A stretch of DNA of 64,000 nt from Parastagonospora avenae f. sp. tritici 18332-5 (GCA_022559985.1 JAFJTR010000008.1:372001-436000); one strand, 5' to 3'. Shown: positions 45,747 through 58,100, counted from the first letter of the stretch. Program-made: numbers and translations. The notes: generated by a model not told the origin, from the sequence alone.

Positions 45747-46877
45747 ATGAAATCTAACGTCTTGTCAGCACCCAAGGCGCCAGCCATCTCCTCGAGTACT
45801 GCAGCGCTGCTATCGGTATGTTTCAAGCTCTGCCGGCCCCACCACCACTACTATTGTTCCCAACCTATCATCCAAAAATATCACAACACCGTGAAGTGCA
45901 TGCTAACACGCAAACCTACAGGCTGCTTTTGTGTTTATCTACGTAATCCCCTTCTACCTTTCGTCGGCCACGCGCCCGTCGGCCACGCTCACTCGCGATG
46001 CGCCATCCTCGATACGCGCCAGGACACGGGCCGTGACCTTCTCTTCCATTGTGTGCTCCATCCTTACCGTCTATGTGCTCTACGAGCATGATGTACCCGT
46101 GCGCGAGATCTTCAAGCTACTCGGGCTCTGGCCTGTGTCTCTCTTCGACACCGCTCAGACAATGCTTCTGGTGATCATCCTCTTTGCCGGTCCAATCTTC
46201 GAGCACGGCGTCGTCGACGGCGCATGGACAGACTGGATCAAGCTGCGAGGGGTCTACGAGTCCCTGAGCAGCTGGATTGGTTATAGGAACTTCATAGTAG
46301 TATGTCGACCCAGGGTCTACTTTTGGATTGCTTCTAACCAGCCCAGGGTCCGGTCAGTGAAGAGCTCGTCTGGCGCTCCTTCATCGTGCCTCTGCATGTA
46401 CTTAGCCACTTCACTGGCAAGCAGATCGTCTTCTTGACACCACTGTACTTTGGCATAGCACATCTGCACCACCTCTACGAGTTCCGCATCACCCACGCCG
46501 AGGTGCCCCTGTTCATCGCGGTACTGCGCTCGCTATTTCAATTCACGTACACCTCGCTGTTCGGCTTCTTCGCGACCTTCGTATACCTGCGCACGGGCAA
46601 CGTCTACACCTGCATGCTAGCGCACATCTTCTGCAACTGGATGGGTCTACCTCGATTCTACGGCCGCGTCGGAGTCGAGGCAGGTGTACCAATTGGGCCT
46701 CCATCGGTCGACAAGAAAGATGATCAGCAGAGGAGCGTGCCGGCATATCAAGGCAAGGGGACCCTGTGGACTGTGGCGTACTACATCGTCCTTGTGGCTG
46801 GCGCCGCAGGGTTCTACTGGCTTCTCTTTCCCCTAACCGAAAGCAAGCATGCCTTGCCGGTAGATCTGGTCAGCTAG
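45747..46877 (+). CDS. RCE1: CAAX prenyl protease 2 (RCE1-type)
   Basis: Spliced model: exons 45747-45815, 45922-46299 and 46347-46877, with introns of 106 and 47 nt; 325 residues. It is an integral ER membrane protein of the CPBP/ABI protease family, which removes the last three residues of prenylated CaaX proteins such as Ras and mating pheromone. The three catalytic motifs are present: EELVWR at 154-159 right after intron 2, His188 in FGIAHLHH, and H242 with N246 in AHIFCNWMGLP. Several hydrophobic spans include AAFVFIYVIPFYLS, TAQTMLLVIILFAGPIF and the C-terminal WTVAYYIVLVAGAAGFYW. Length agrees with yeast Rce1 (315). The first exon ends within the opening hydrophobic segment. Confidence 0.93.
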
Positions 46878-47159
46878 AAGTAAGTGCCGACGATGATGAT
46901 CGTTCGCATGGTAACGGGAGTGTAGTCTTGTGTACTCAAACTTACTTTGCGCACGTAAAAGGCGCCTGGAACCCCACGTTACGACGTTACGCACGTGACT
47001 AAACGCACTGCGACTCATGCACATGATTCATGAATTACCACTAGACCTAGCACCAATTACAATCAGCTGGACAGCCTCAAAACACAGGTCATGACTTCAA
47101 GTAAATCACGACATACGAGGGTGATGTAAGTCGAATCAAGCTCCTTCTACATGTTGATA

Positions 47160-48046
47160 TCACCTAGTCGCAATAGCCCACCAATTATCCTTCTCATATC
47201 CCGACTCCACCACCACACCCCCAGCCTCCTTGATATCATTCTCAAGCTCCCCCTTCCTATACAAGTGATAATATCTCAAAAACGTCTTGTCCCCACCCTC
47301 CTCCCCTCCCTGCCCATCAGCTTCCTCACTCTTAACAACCTTTCCTTTCTTCTGCTTCACCTTCTTCTTCTCCTTCTTCTGTTTCAGCACCCACGGCACC
47401 ATGACGTCCTGCTCATGCCCCTCATCCCAGCCCCTGCGACTGTCCTTTTGCTCCAATGCCCACACGTAGATGAGTGCTTTTCCGCCATCTTGGGCAGTGG
47501 GGCCTGATGGCTGGCGCAGGATTTCCAGCACGGCTTTGACGGCTTCGATACGTCGGGCTGGGGTTGAGAGGTGGTGTATTACGGCTATCGAGATGGCGAA
47601 GTCGAAGGTGCCCGGTGGGTGCGGGAGGGAGAGGGTGTCTGCTACTATGGCGGAGTGTGGGCGGTGGGAGGAGGCGATTTTGGTCAAGTTCGTCGAACTT
47701 GATGAATATCAATATCAAGATCCATATATTGATCTTCAACGTTAAACATAATTTCGAGATGACACTCACCGATCGGACCCCACAATAAACACCTTCTTAT
47801 TCACCGCAAGATATTTCCCATTCCCACAGCCCACATCCGCACCTACAGCTCCATCTCGCTGTTCTTGCAAGAAGCGCTCGACTATAGGCCACGGCTGGAT
47901 TAGGTTAGCCGGGTTGAAGATTGGGAATGTGCGGGGTGGACGCACACCTTGTAGCGGGTGGAGGAGAAGTGTGAAGCTATCTCTTCGTAGACGGAATGCA
48001 CATGCTCAGCTTCATAATCTGCGCCTTGGGTTTCTGATTCGGCCAT
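47160..48046 (-). CDS. TRM9: TRM9-type tRNA wobble-uridine methyltransferase
   Basis: Spliced model: exons 48046-47948, 47894-47770 and 47697-47160, with introns of 53 and 72 nt; 253 residues. A class I SAM-dependent methyltransferase: motif I at about 53-62 (DVGCGNGKYL), GSDRSTNLTKIA after the second intron, ADTLSLPHPPGTFDFAISIA with VIHHLST, and the family end FLRYYHLYRKGELENDI and NWWAIATR. The start MAESETQGADYEAEHVHSVY with EIASHFSSTRYKPWPIVERF is typical. Trm9 (with Trm112) methylates cm5U to mcm5U at position 34 of certain tRNAs. A Lys-rich insert (KKEKKKVKQKKGKVV) lies in the loop seen in fungal members. Length fits yeast Trm9 (279) slightly shortened. Confidence 0.94.
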
Positions 48047-48908
48047 GGTGGATGTTGGGGCAGCGTGGAGTATGGGATTTGTGAACCAATGAGGGGAGAA
48101 GTGTGTGCCAAGACGCTAGATTTGGGGGGTTCTTGCTGAGGTTCACGACGACCTTGGTTACAACATCCTCAATATCACTCGGGCGATAATAAGGCCGTTT
48201 GAATAGTAGAACCCTGGACTCGCATGACAAGTCACGTTAGCCAGAACTGCTTCACTTTTGGACCAGTGTTGCGAGCTTTACGGCGGAGAAGCTTGGGGAT
48301 TACGGGTCTCAATTCTTACCGTCTGAGCGCCCCCGATGCAAGCCACTCGACGATGTTCTGACATATAACTCTTATGTAAACACCACCCTTGATTTCATAG
48401 TTGTTGTCCGGACGGAGGCACTCAAGGTCGAGAGTCCACGAAAACACCTGATCGTCTTGACGGTACAGTGGGAAGACAAAGTAGCACATAATCCGGGGTA
48501 AAATCGAGTCCGCGAGCATGGCCATTTGGCGTTGAGATATTGGCAGTGGAAAGTTCGTGACGCTGGGCTAGGGCTCAGTCGTCCGCATGGCCAAAGCCTA
48601 GAGACACAATGAATTTATGACAGTTTTAATGAGCTTGTGAGATATTGGACAAGTCAATACAGATGTGGTCATGATTCCATCGCGCCTCAAAAGACTGTTA
48701 ATGGTGCCTCCACTATAACTGGTTGCCAACACACCAGTCACACACACACACACACGCACACACCCATCACAACGTATATGCACAGCGAATAAAAAAGTAA
48801 TATTGCAAACACCGCATATCATTACACGCACCCCACCCATTCATCTTTTGCATCCATCTACGCCAAAAATGCTCCTGTCTAAACTACCCAAGAACAACCA
48901 CGCGCTTC
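48047..48908. other. Intergenic region with CA microsatellite
   Basis: About 0.86 kb between TRM9 and SEC16, both on the minus strand. It contains the TRM9 promoter and the SEC16 3' flank, including a CA-type microsatellite at 48739-48764. No supported gene. Confidence 0.5.
48739..48764. repeat. CA dinucleotide microsatellite
   Basis: About 12 CA units, interrupted once by CG, in the 3' flank of SEC16. Confidence 0.9.
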
Positions 48909-51900
48909 CTAAGACGCCTGTCCCTGCGGGAACACATCCACATACCTCCCGCCCTTCTTCTTCTTCGCGCCCGCACCCTTCCTCGCCTGGGGCGCGCCCA
49001 ATAGATCGTCAATACTACTTGCGTTACTCATACCCGTGCCGGGCCTCGATGGGGGTCCAGACGCCGCGCCGAAGCTCGGTCGCGCGAGCGTGGGTGGTTT
49101 AGGCCCAGGTCCTTCATTGTCAGATGGGAGACCGGGTGTGCTCGATCTGGAGCCGGGGAGACCCATTGGCGGGGGCATGGAGGAGCTGCGTTGGGGGGCA
49201 GATGTTGGGGGTTTCATGAGGCCAGCGCCAGAGGGAGGGGGGCCTGAGGGCGGCGGCATACCACCGCTTGCACTCCTCGCGCCCATAGGTGGACCCTTGG
49301 GTGGTGGAGGTGTAGCTGTTGCGCGCTCTGGCTCGCTCGAACCGCCCTTTTTATTCACCCACTTGCCGAGATCAGGGTCGTAGTAGAAACTGCTCTCCTC
49401 GCCGAGTTTGGCTTTGATGGGGCCGGGCGCGGCGTTCGGGTCTTTCTTAAACCAGCCGCTGAGCCAGCCTCCGCCAGCCTTTTTGGCTGCGTTCTCCTTG
49501 TCGCGCTTGGCGTCTGCTTCGGCGGCTTTGCGGAAGGCTTCGTCGGCTTTCTTGTCGGCGTCAGACTTGGAGTTTGAGCTTGAACTGATCTTGAGGGCGG
49601 CGGCGCGGGCGACGAGGTCGTCGTCATCGTCGTCCATGATGGATTTCTTTTTTGGCTTATTGTCTTCTTCCATGTCATCCGCATCAGGATTGTACGGCTG
49701 ATACGATGTTTCGTCAAAAGAGCTCGTTGGCGGTGCCGGATCGTCAAACGAATGACCCGTCTGTTGTTGCGGGTGGTAGCCCCCAAATGACGAAGCTGGA
49801 GTAGTCTCCTCATTTGGCGGAGTCGGCATGTATGGATTGCCATACGATGGTTGAGTCACATTGTGTTCAGCTCGGAGAGGGGAGTAGGACTGCATTTTAG
49901 CCTGTGTACGTTGACTGGGTGGACTGAGCTGAGGCTGTGGACTGTAGGGCCCAGACGCAGGTGTCATTGGAGTCATGGGCATGTAGCTGTCCGACATAGC
50001 ACGGTGGCTGTCGTTCGACTCCATGGAAGGTCTGCCCTGCGGCTCGAAGCGTGATCTCTGTTGCTCGGATGACGTCCTTGGTGCATATGTATTTGAAGGA
50101 GCGTATCTTGAGTTTGCAGAAGCGGTCGGCTGCACAGGTACTCCATAACCAGAATACGCACCATAAAGATCCGCATTTGAGTGTGACGGTGTGAGACCAG
50201 GGCTGTCGCCAGTAATCTTGGCGAATGGTCCAACCTCAGTGCCGGTTGCAGCGCTCGATGATGGGCCATCATCTTCACCTGCAATGAAGCTATTGAACTT
50301 GGACATGAGTGATGTGCTGACTCTGTCCATACTAGGCTTCGAAATCCAAGACGACGAGTTATCCTTGGGCGATTGTGACAAGCGCTTGCTCAGATCGTCC
50401 AGGCTTGCGATAAAGCTGATGTTGTAGTATGGAGAAGTCCGCGTGGTAGCTTTCATGGCTGCAGCGATGGCATCGCAATATGCTTGTGCCTCGGTCCGGT
50501 ACCCATGCTCAGCGAGTTGGTATGCATGCGCAAGCTTGTAGTTTTGAAGATGAGGCATGATGTGCGAATTGACCTGCGCAGAAAGCGACAGAGCAAATTC
50601 GTACACTTCAGTCAACAATATGGGCTCCAAGTCGACGCCAAGCTCTGCTGGATACTGTTTGTGATCAACCCCAATAAGGACCAGATCAGCCAGAGCATCA
50701 TCCACACCACTGACATGTGCCACCGAACGTCCAAGGATGAAGCAAATATGCGCTGCCTCAACACGACCATACTGTGACAGCAGTTTCCCAAGTGACAGCA
50801 ACGCCGAGACGTCACCTTCACTGCGATTGTTGAGAATCAACGCAATTGTTTCGCGCCATTTGTCGAGCCCCTGTTGAGCGTTCAGGGCTGCTCCTGCGCC
50901 ATCAGCACTGACCATTTGAAAGCCAGCACGAGCTGATGCCGGTACAAGCTCATCGATGCAGTCTTCATGGTTGCCCGCGAAGACTTCATATAGGACTGCC
51001 AGTGCCTGATTGCTGCGCCCAACCTTTTTGACCTCGTTGCGGACGAACTCTTGCACTACCTGTTTCCAGATGTCCTTGCTCAGCGTGGAGGACAGGAGCA
51101 TAGCATGACCCCATAGTCTTTGATCGACTGCATGCCATACTGCCTTTTCTCGCTCGCCGCGAGCAAGCATTTTCTGAAGGTCTTCGATAGCGCGTGCGTC
51201 GATGGGTTCAGCTGGGGCATTCGCCGTATTTGACCTCGAACGACCGACGATATCTGCCGCGGTAGAGAAAGAGCCTTCTGCATCAGAAGCATTGTCGGCT
51301 TCCGGAGAGAACAGGGTTTTGAAGGCAGCATTTGCAGCCTCTCCTTCGAGGCGGCCGTCATTTTCTACCAAGAACTGCAGAAGTTTTAGGAGTAGTGTCT
51401 TCTCCTCGAGTCGCTTCAGCTCATCCGAACTAAGGGTGTGCTCAGTGTTGGGATCTTTCATCTGCAACTCCAAAGACTCAAGTCTCTTTGTCAACCAGGA
51501 CAAAACATCCTTCTTCTTGCTCTTGGCTTTGAGCGGACCTGGGAATCTTGCAAGATCCTCAGAGAGAGGAATGATCTCTTTAACACTCTGAATCTTGATT
51601 TCGCCAGGGCTGCACTTGACCATAGGCGCCGTCATGCCACCACCGTATCTGGGAATCTGTTTCGGGAAAGTTGTCACGACAGTTCCCCCAAGACCCCACG
51701 CGAAAACCGGATGCCCTTTGTAGCGTTGCAACGGATCGACTGCACGTTCGTCTTCGGGAACGATACATTCGTAAATGAGAGATGCTTGTCGTCGATGCGG
51801 TATGCTATTGGTCGTGGTGGGTTCCTGTATATGCGTACCGTATGATGCAGCTATGGGTACTGCTCCATACATGGGCCCTGGCTGCTTCATACTAGTTGCA

Positions 51901-54314
51901 GGAGACTGCGAGAGAGACCGGGACGGTGCCATCGGGTTCATTGGCTGGTATTGCGGCGTGTAATTTCCTTTCTTCCGAGGGGACCCAATAGCTGACGACG
52001 TGGAGCTTCGTGTCGGTGGTGGCGTGTCCGACCTTGCGGTTGTAGGAGGTCTGTCACTCGATGTCGAGTCTAACTCGAGAGCCTCGCTCACACCTTCCAG
52101 CGGACTTCTGAACGGTGCACGAGGCACACCATCAGCCGACTGGGTTACATGATGACCAGGGAGCTGTTGCTCTGGTACATTCGGCGAGTTTTCTTGATGA
52201 TGAGGCGTGCTGTGGAAAGCCAACGGGCTTGAGGTGCGAGGAGCATATGTTTGCGAAGGAGTCCTGGCTGGACCCGTCGGCGGTTCTGATACATAACGCG
52301 CATGTGCTGTTCCTTGACTACCAGGAGGTGCGGGTGAGTATCTCGAGTTCGCGCCACCTTGCGCAGTGGGAGGAGCGGGCGAGTATCGAGCATTATTAGC
52401 CATTACCGAAGGCGGAGCCGGTGAATATCTGGATGATGGCGGAGGCGCGGTGGATTGTGGTATTGGAAGGCTGTTCTGTCGAGTAGGTACTGAGGGCTGG
52501 GTTGGGAACATGGGTAACTGTTCTGGTTGTCTGAGGTGAGGCTGGGCGCCTACAGTATCAGGGAGCACTTCGTTCCGCAAAGACGACCAAGAAGCTGTCC
52601 GTTCTTTCTGTGTAAACTGCGGAGGTCCTTGTAGGGAAGGACTTTGTGCAGCCGCAGCTGGCTGTGGGGTGTAACGACCTGGTGGTTTAGGCTTCGACGT
52701 GACAGGTAGCTCGGCGAAAAAATCGCTCGAAGGGGCTTTTGCAGGCGGCGCAGATTTAGGAGGAACAGCGGGAGGGAGTCCCGTCATCTGACTCTGCATG
52801 GAGTGGCCAGATGGCGGCGGTGACAGACTAGCGACGGACGCGTTCGAGGGTGGCAGAGGACGCGGAGGTGCAGAGCTTGAGGACATGCTGCTAGTTCGTG
52901 GAGGAGGCATTGCAGGTTGTGTAGCTGATATTACTGGTCTTGGTGCCGTTCGTTTCCGAGTGGTCACGACATCGTCTGGCAAATCGTACGGCGAGGCATA
53001 GCCTCCCTTGGATTTGTCTGCGTAGCTTTGTGCTGAAGTTGGCATCGTCGGCCGCGCTGCTTGCTGTTGCTGATACGCCACATTCTGACCATAACCGTTG
53101 TAGGCACCGCCGGCGGGAGTCGTGAGGGAGCGTGTCATGGAGCCTTGCGGTGGGTTTGCAACTTGATCCTGAGGAGCATAAGCACTCGCGACTAAGTGAG
53201 AAGTCTGTGTGGCTTGAGGTGTATATCGACTCGCACCACCAGTGCCGGTCGAGGGTGGCTGTTCGACAGGCGCAGAGGGCTCATCGTCTAGAAAGCCCTC
53301 GTCGTCGCTCAACTCGATCACTGGGCCGTCCTCGTTGTCGGGCAAGAAGTCTTCGTCCAAGTCGAGATCCAAATCCCACTCGCTCTTTGCGGGAGCCGCA
53401 TCTGGTGCTTGAACAACATGTGCCCCGGGCGATTGTGTCGGCTGAGCAAGCTCAACAGACTCGACTGGTTTACTGGCGACAATGCCAAAGAAGTCCTCCT
53501 CCTCCGTGTTGCCCCAGTCCAGATCGTCGCCGGCATTTCCGCCAACTGTGGTGTTCCCAATCACGTCGTCGCCAACCGTTGTTCCGCCTGCTTCGGCGTG
53601 TGGTGTCTGCAACGATGGATCTTGCTGCAGCCCTCCAATCTCAAAGGCATCACCTGAGTCTCCCCAGTCATTTGATTCAGGCGCTGCGTCGTCCACCAAT
53701 GGGACCCTGACGCTCTCATTGACAGCCTCTTCTAACGCCGTAGCTTCGCCTTGGTGCTCGTAGTTGACCGCTTGGTGTTCGCCGGCTGCAGCCGCCTCCT
53801 CGTCGGAGCTTTCCTCTTCTTCGCTATCTTCCTCAGACTCGGCGTCATCGCTGGATTCGGCTTTCGTCTGGACTGTTGCGGAATTTTCCGATATCTTGAG
53901 CGCCTGCGCTGCGTTTACTAATGCCTCCTCCTCGGCGCCAATCACTTCCATGCGTTTTTCTATTGCGTCCTGGGACGCCTGTACGATTGGTGCTGGTTTC
54001 GCGAGCTCGCTCGGAGAGTCGGATTCGTCTTCGGAATCTTGCGCGCCGTCGAGTGCAGCAATGGGTGTGGGGCCAGGCACCACGGTAGCAGCTGGAGCCT
54101 CTTCCTCTTCATTGTCGTCCTCATCGCTTTCCTCTTCTTCCTCGTCATCCTCCTCCTCTTCTGATTCTTCTTCCGAAGAAGATTCCGGCTTCACTTGTGA
54201 AAGCAAATTTGGGGTGGTGGCAGGAGCTTGGTCTTTCTCGTGGCGCAGCGCGGGATTCCATGACGGAGCTGGCTGCGCGGCGCTGGGCGCATGTGGTACG
54301 TCGTCGGTATCCAT
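48909..54314 (-). CDS. SEC16: SEC16 COPII coat assembly scaffold
   Basis: A single exon of 1801 residues. The N-terminal third is acidic and Ser/Pro/Gln-rich with several DxxF/WGxT-like short motifs. From about residue 840 comes the central conserved domain (YECIVPEDERAVDPLQRYKG, HPVFAWGLGGTVVTTFPKQI, DLARFPGPLKAKSKKKDVLS). The alpha-helical ACE1 region of Sec16 follows at about 1050-1330 (LARGEREKAVWHAVDQRLWG, HAMLLSSTLSKDIWKQVVQE, CFILGRSVAHVSG and LQNYKLAHAYQLAEHGYRTE). The C-terminal 450 residues are disordered, with a Lys/Asp-rich stretch, a Pro/Gly-rich region and a basic end (KKKKGGRYVDVFPQ) as in fungal Sec16. Sec16 scaffolds ER exit sites, binding Sec13, Sec23 and Sec31. Length is normal for filamentous fungi. 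It is divergent from NEO1 over about 0.83 kb. Confidence 0.95.
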   Translation of the reverse strand: MDTDDVPHAPSAAQPAPSWNPALRHEKDQAPATTPNLLSQVKPESSSEEESEEEEDDEEEEESDEDDNEEEEAPAATVVPGPTPIAALDGAQDSEDESDSPSELAKPAPIVQASQDAIEKRMEVIGAEEEALVNAAQALKISENSATVQTKAESSDDAESEEDSEEEESSDEEAAAAGEHQAVNYEHQGEATALEEAVNESVRVPLVDDAAPESNDWGDSGDAFEIGGLQQDPSLQTPHAEAGGTTVGDDVIGNTTVGGNAGDDLDWGNTEEEDFFGIVASKPVESVELAQPTQSPGAHVVQAPDAAPAKSEWDLDLDLDEDFLPDNEDGPVIELSDDEGFLDDEPSAPVEQPPSTGTGGASRYTPQATQTSHLVASAYAPQDQVANPPQGSMTRSLTTPAGGAYNGYGQNVAYQQQQAARPTMPTSAQSYADKSKGGYASPYDLPDDVVTTRKRTAPRPVISATQPAMPPPRTSSMSSSSAPPRPLPPSNASVASLSPPPSGHSMQSQMTGLPPAVPPKSAPPAKAPSSDFFAELPVTSKPKPPGRYTPQPAAAAQSPSLQGPPQFTQKERTASWSSLRNEVLPDTVGAQPHLRQPEQLPMFPTQPSVPTRQNSLPIPQSTAPPPSSRYSPAPPSVMANNARYSPAPPTAQGGANSRYSPAPPGSQGTAHARYVSEPPTGPARTPSQTYAPRTSSPLAFHSTPHHQENSPNVPEQQLPGHHVTQSADGVPRAPFRSPLEGVSEALELDSTSSDRPPTTARSDTPPPTRSSTSSAIGSPRKKGNYTPQYQPMNPMAPSRSLSQSPATSMKQPGPMYGAVPIAASYGTHIQEPTTTNSIPHRRQASLIYECIVPEDERAVDPLQRYKGHPVFAWGLGGTVVTTFPKQIPRYGGGMTAPMVKCSPGEIKIQSVKEIIPLSEDLARFPGPLKAKSKKKDVLSWLTKRLESLELQMKDPNTEHTLSSDELKRLEEKTLLLKLLQFLVENDGRLEGEAANAAFKTLFSPEADNASDAEGSFSTAADIVGRSRSNTANAPAEPIDARAIEDLQKMLARGEREKAVWHAVDQRLWGHAMLLSSTLSKDIWKQVVQEFVRNEVKKVGRSNQALAVLYEVFAGNHEDCIDELVPASARAGFQMVSADGAGAALNAQQGLDKWRETIALILNNRSEGDVSALLSLGKLLSQYGRVEAAHICFILGRSVAHVSGVDDALADLVLIGVDHKQYPAELGVDLEPILLTEVYEFALSLSAQVNSHIMPHLQNYKLAHAYQLAEHGYRTEAQAYCDAIAAAMKATTRTSPYYNISFIASLDDLSKRLSQSPKDNSSSWISKPSMDRVSTSLMSKFNSFIAGEDDGPSSSAATGTEVGPFAKITGDSPGLTPSHSNADLYGAYSGYGVPVQPTASANSRYAPSNTYAPRTSSEQQRSRFEPQGRPSMESNDSHRAMSDSYMPMTPMTPASGPYSPQPQLSPPSQRTQAKMQSYSPLRAEHNVTQPSYGNPYMPTPPNEETTPASSFGGYHPQQQTGHSFDDPAPPTSSFDETSYQPYNPDADDMEEDNKPKKKSIMDDDDDDLVARAAALKISSSSNSKSDADKKADEAFRKAAEADAKRDKENAAKKAGGGWLSGWFKKDPNAAPGPIKAKLGEESSFYYDPDLGKWVNKKGGSSEPERATATPPPPKGPPMGARSASGGMPPPSGPPPSGAGLMKPPTSAPQRSSSMPPPMGLPGSRSSTPGLPSDNEGPGPKPPTLARPSFGAASGPPSRPGTGMSNASSIDDLLGAPQARKGAGAKKKKGGRYVDVFPQGQAS

Positions 54315-55147
54315 GATGGAGATTACAAGGAAGTATAGAAAGGGTATCTACAAATACTGGACACGGTATCAGCTTGGGATTCGGGTTCCGGCGGCTTCCA
54401 CCATGCGCCTCGGCGATTTGGTAGTGATGTTGAGATGGTAAGGGTATGTGCTCCACGTGGTCGAGGGAATGCAGCTCGGGATTCTGTAAATGCAATCTCG
54501 CGGGGCAAGTCTCTGCCTATGATGACGGCGGAGAAGGAAGGAAAGGTGCTGCCTCTTGGGCATTGAATTGTGTAAAGGAGTAGCGTGTCGTCATCCCTGG
54601 GGGTGGGACGAACGGCTGCTGGGGCTCACGTACAATTGGAAGCTCGTCGCAGGACAAGCAGGCAGTGGAATAGCAAGAAGAAGACGCGCTACGGTACCCG
54701 CATGGTGCGCGCAAAAGTTTGGCGAGTCTCGAGGCAGGAAGTAAGGCCAGAGTTGTAGCATGTAGACATTCGGGTGAACCCTGTCCTTGCCCATGTGGCA
54801 TTAACGGCAGCGGCGACCCTCCGCCACTAGTCGCTACAACGCGCAACCGTCTGAGCCGCATCTTTAGTAGTGAAGGAAGTACACCAATATATACAGCGAC
54901 GCTCTTGCCCTTTAGCCCGAAACTTGGACTATTCCTATACCAATCTCTAACTTTGCATTCACCAAAACATTCGCGCCGCTTCCGAATCAGGACGTCGCTT
55001 CCTCGACCGGCATCTGAGCACCGTCATTGCGGACCCCCGAAGGCACCCTTCGAAACCACAAAGACACCTCTCACAACCACACATGCCACGAATATAGCGA
55101 CAGACTCTCCCCCCTCCTCCACCGACCCTCATGCTCCTCCACCCGCT
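54315..55147. promoter_or_regulatory. Divergent promoter region, SEC16 / NEO1
   Basis: About 830 bp between the divergent ATG codons of two genes that both act in the secretory pathway. The frame before the NEO1 ATG at 55148 is open to about 54719 but has no ATG, so I regard it as 5' leader. Nothing else is recognisable. Confidence 0.5.
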
Positions 55148-58100
55148 ATGACGACACCTCACCAATACCACCAGCCGAATGCGCCAGATGAGGACTCGGA
55201 CCTGGAACTCGACCTCGAAGAGCTCGACCCGCTGGCTGGCCACGCGCGCTCTACAGCTTCGCCGCCCCGCCGACAGTCGAAAGAACAGAAGAGACCCTAC
55301 CATGAGCTAGGCGCAAGGATACCGCTGAGGAACTTGAGGGTGGGAAGGTTGCGGGCCAACCGGCGCAAGGAAGAGCCGGAAGAGGACTTGCGAGGGCTGC
55401 TGGACGATGACGAGGCGCGCAACAGAAACTCTGCGGGCAGCTCTGGCATGTCAGGTGACGACGATGCGCCACTGCTGTCTTCGAATGCCAAGCGAAGAGG
55501 CCATGAACGGAAGCCAAGCGCCCTGTCACGAATAGGCTCCAACATCCGCCTTCCGAGCTTCCTCACCCCACGCGCAGACAATGGCGGTATACAGCTGGGC
55601 GATGATGCTGGAGGGTCCGATGCCGAGGAAGAACACGACCCTACCACGCAGCGCACCATCTCTGTCGGCCAGCTCCAGGCCTCCAGATTCCCTGCCAATG
55701 CCGTCTCCAATGCAAAATATACTCCCTGGAGCTTCCTTCCCCGGACCCTCTACAATGAGTTCTCCTTCTTCATCAACATGTACTTTCTACTCGTGGCCAT
55801 GTCGCAACTTATACCCGCACTACGCCTGGGCTACCTCTCGACCTACGTCGTACCGCTCGGCTTCGTCATCACAATCACACTGGGGAAGGAGGCTATGGAC
55901 GATATCGCTCGGAGAAGGAGAGATGCCGAGGCCAATTCAGAGGCCTATACGGTGCTGAAATTTGAGGAGAACAGCCCAGGAAACGGCGTTGCCCCCGGGA
56001 AGGCCTCGCAGAGGAAGAAAAAGCTGCGGAAGCAGAAAGCGGGCAATGGTCGCTTGACAGAAATCGAAGACGAAGAGCAGAGGATACCAACGAAAGGGCT
56101 AGCCACCTGCAGCTACCATGAAGTTATGAAGCCTTCAAGGGCACTCAAGGTGGGGGACGTTGTGAAGCTAGGAAAAGACCAGCGCGTCCCCGCGGATATG
56201 GTTTTACTGAAGAGCTATTCTACAGACGCGACCACATCAGTTACGAGCCAGGACGACGCCCACAGTTCGCCAACACTGATCGGCGATGATGTCGAAGCCA
56301 CTGCTAAAGTTGACAGCGCCACGGCTTCCGGCCCATCAGGAGAAGCCTTCATCCGTACTGATCAATTAGACGGAGAGACTGATTGGAAGCTTCGTCTAAC
56401 CTCACCCCTGACACAAAATCTCCCAGTCGGTGAATTCACGCGACTGCGCGTTGTTGCTGGCAAGCCCGACAGGAAGGTCAACGAGTTTTATGGCACCGTG
56501 GAGCTAGAACCGAAGCGACAGCGACATTATGATGCTCCCGACGAAGACACTGCACCCTCAGCGCAGAAGAAGCCTTCGGCTCCGTTGAGCATTGACAACA
56601 CAATATGGGCAAACACTGTGGTTGCTTCCACTTGTAGTCTTCTGGCCGTGGTTGTGTACACAGGTCCACAAACTCGGCAAGCTCTTTCCACTTCACCGTC
56701 AAGATCCAAGACCGGTCTTCTCGAGCTGGAGATCAACAGTCTGACCAAATGGCTATGTATCTTCACCTTGACGCTGTCATTTGTCCTGGTCGCCCTTGCT
56801 CGCTTCCAGGTCATCGATGGCCGACAGTGGTATGTTTCTATGATGCGATTTCTGATTCTGTTCTCGACAATCGTCCCGGTGGGACTGCGTGTGAATCTAG
56901 ACATGGGTAAATCTGTATATGCTTGGTTCATCGAACATGATCAAAGCATCAAGGGTACTGTGGTGCGCACCAGCACGATTCCAGAAGATCTGGGTCGAAT
57001 TGAGTATCTATTGAGTGACAAGACGGGAACACTCACTCAGAACGGTACGTTCATCCTCAGTCACATCCCAGGCTTCGTGGCACTAACTTGAAACAGAGAT
57101 GGTGATGAAGAAGATCCATGTTGGCACAGTGTCGTACGCCAACGAAGCCATGGACGAAGTGTCTTCTTACGTTCGACAGTGCTTTACTCCTGCTGCAGGA
57201 GACACTCCAGTCCTCGTCACACCGTCCTCTGCCTACACTGCTCCTCTTACATCAGCAACACGTACTCGACGAGAGATAGGTTCCCGAGTTCGCGATGTGG
57301 TCCTGGCTCTAGCACTGTGTCATAATGTCACTCCTACCACGGAAGAGGAGAATGGCGAGATGGTCACGACGTATCAGGCGTCATCTCCCGACGAGGTTGC
57401 TATTGTACGCTGGACGGAAGCTGTCGGCCTCAAGCTGCTCTCTCGGGATCGCGAATCCATGACACTTCAGTCTTGCGATAGCGGTGACACAATAGTCAAG
57501 GTGCGCATCTTGAATGTCTTCCCATTTACTTCAGAAGGGAAGCGCATGGGTATTGTTGTGAAGTTCTACCAGGGCTCGCCCGATTCACCTTCGGACGATG
57601 ATGGCGAGATATGGTTCTACCAGAAAGGAGCCGACACTGTCATGACTTCTATTGTCGCCGCGAACGACTGGCTCGACGAAGAGACTGCGAACATGGCACG
57701 AGAGGGTCTGCGGACTTTAGTTGTGGGCCGCAAGAAGTTATCTGCGCAGATCTACCAGGACTTCTCAAACAAGTATGCACAAGCTTCGCTCGCGCTCAAC
57801 AACCGCGATGCTGTTGTTGCCAACGTGGTCAAGGAATACTTGGAGAGCGACCTGGAACTGCTCGGCGTCACTGGCGTCGAAGATAAGTTACAAAAGGATG
57901 TCAAGCCATCTCTAGAATTGCTCCGCAACGCCGGAATCAAGATCTGGATGTTGACAGGCGACAAAGTCGAAACGGCTCGTTGTGTCGCGGTATCGTCCAA
58001 GCTCGTCGCCCGAGGCCAATACGTCCACACCATCGCCAAGATGAAGCGCAGAGACCTCGCACACTCCTCTCTTGACTTCCTCCGCGGCAAAACAGACGCC

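Noticed and set aside
54719..55147. N-terminal extension of NEO1 upstream of 55148
   Set aside because: The frame is open but has no ATG, and its translation is not P4-ATPase-like.
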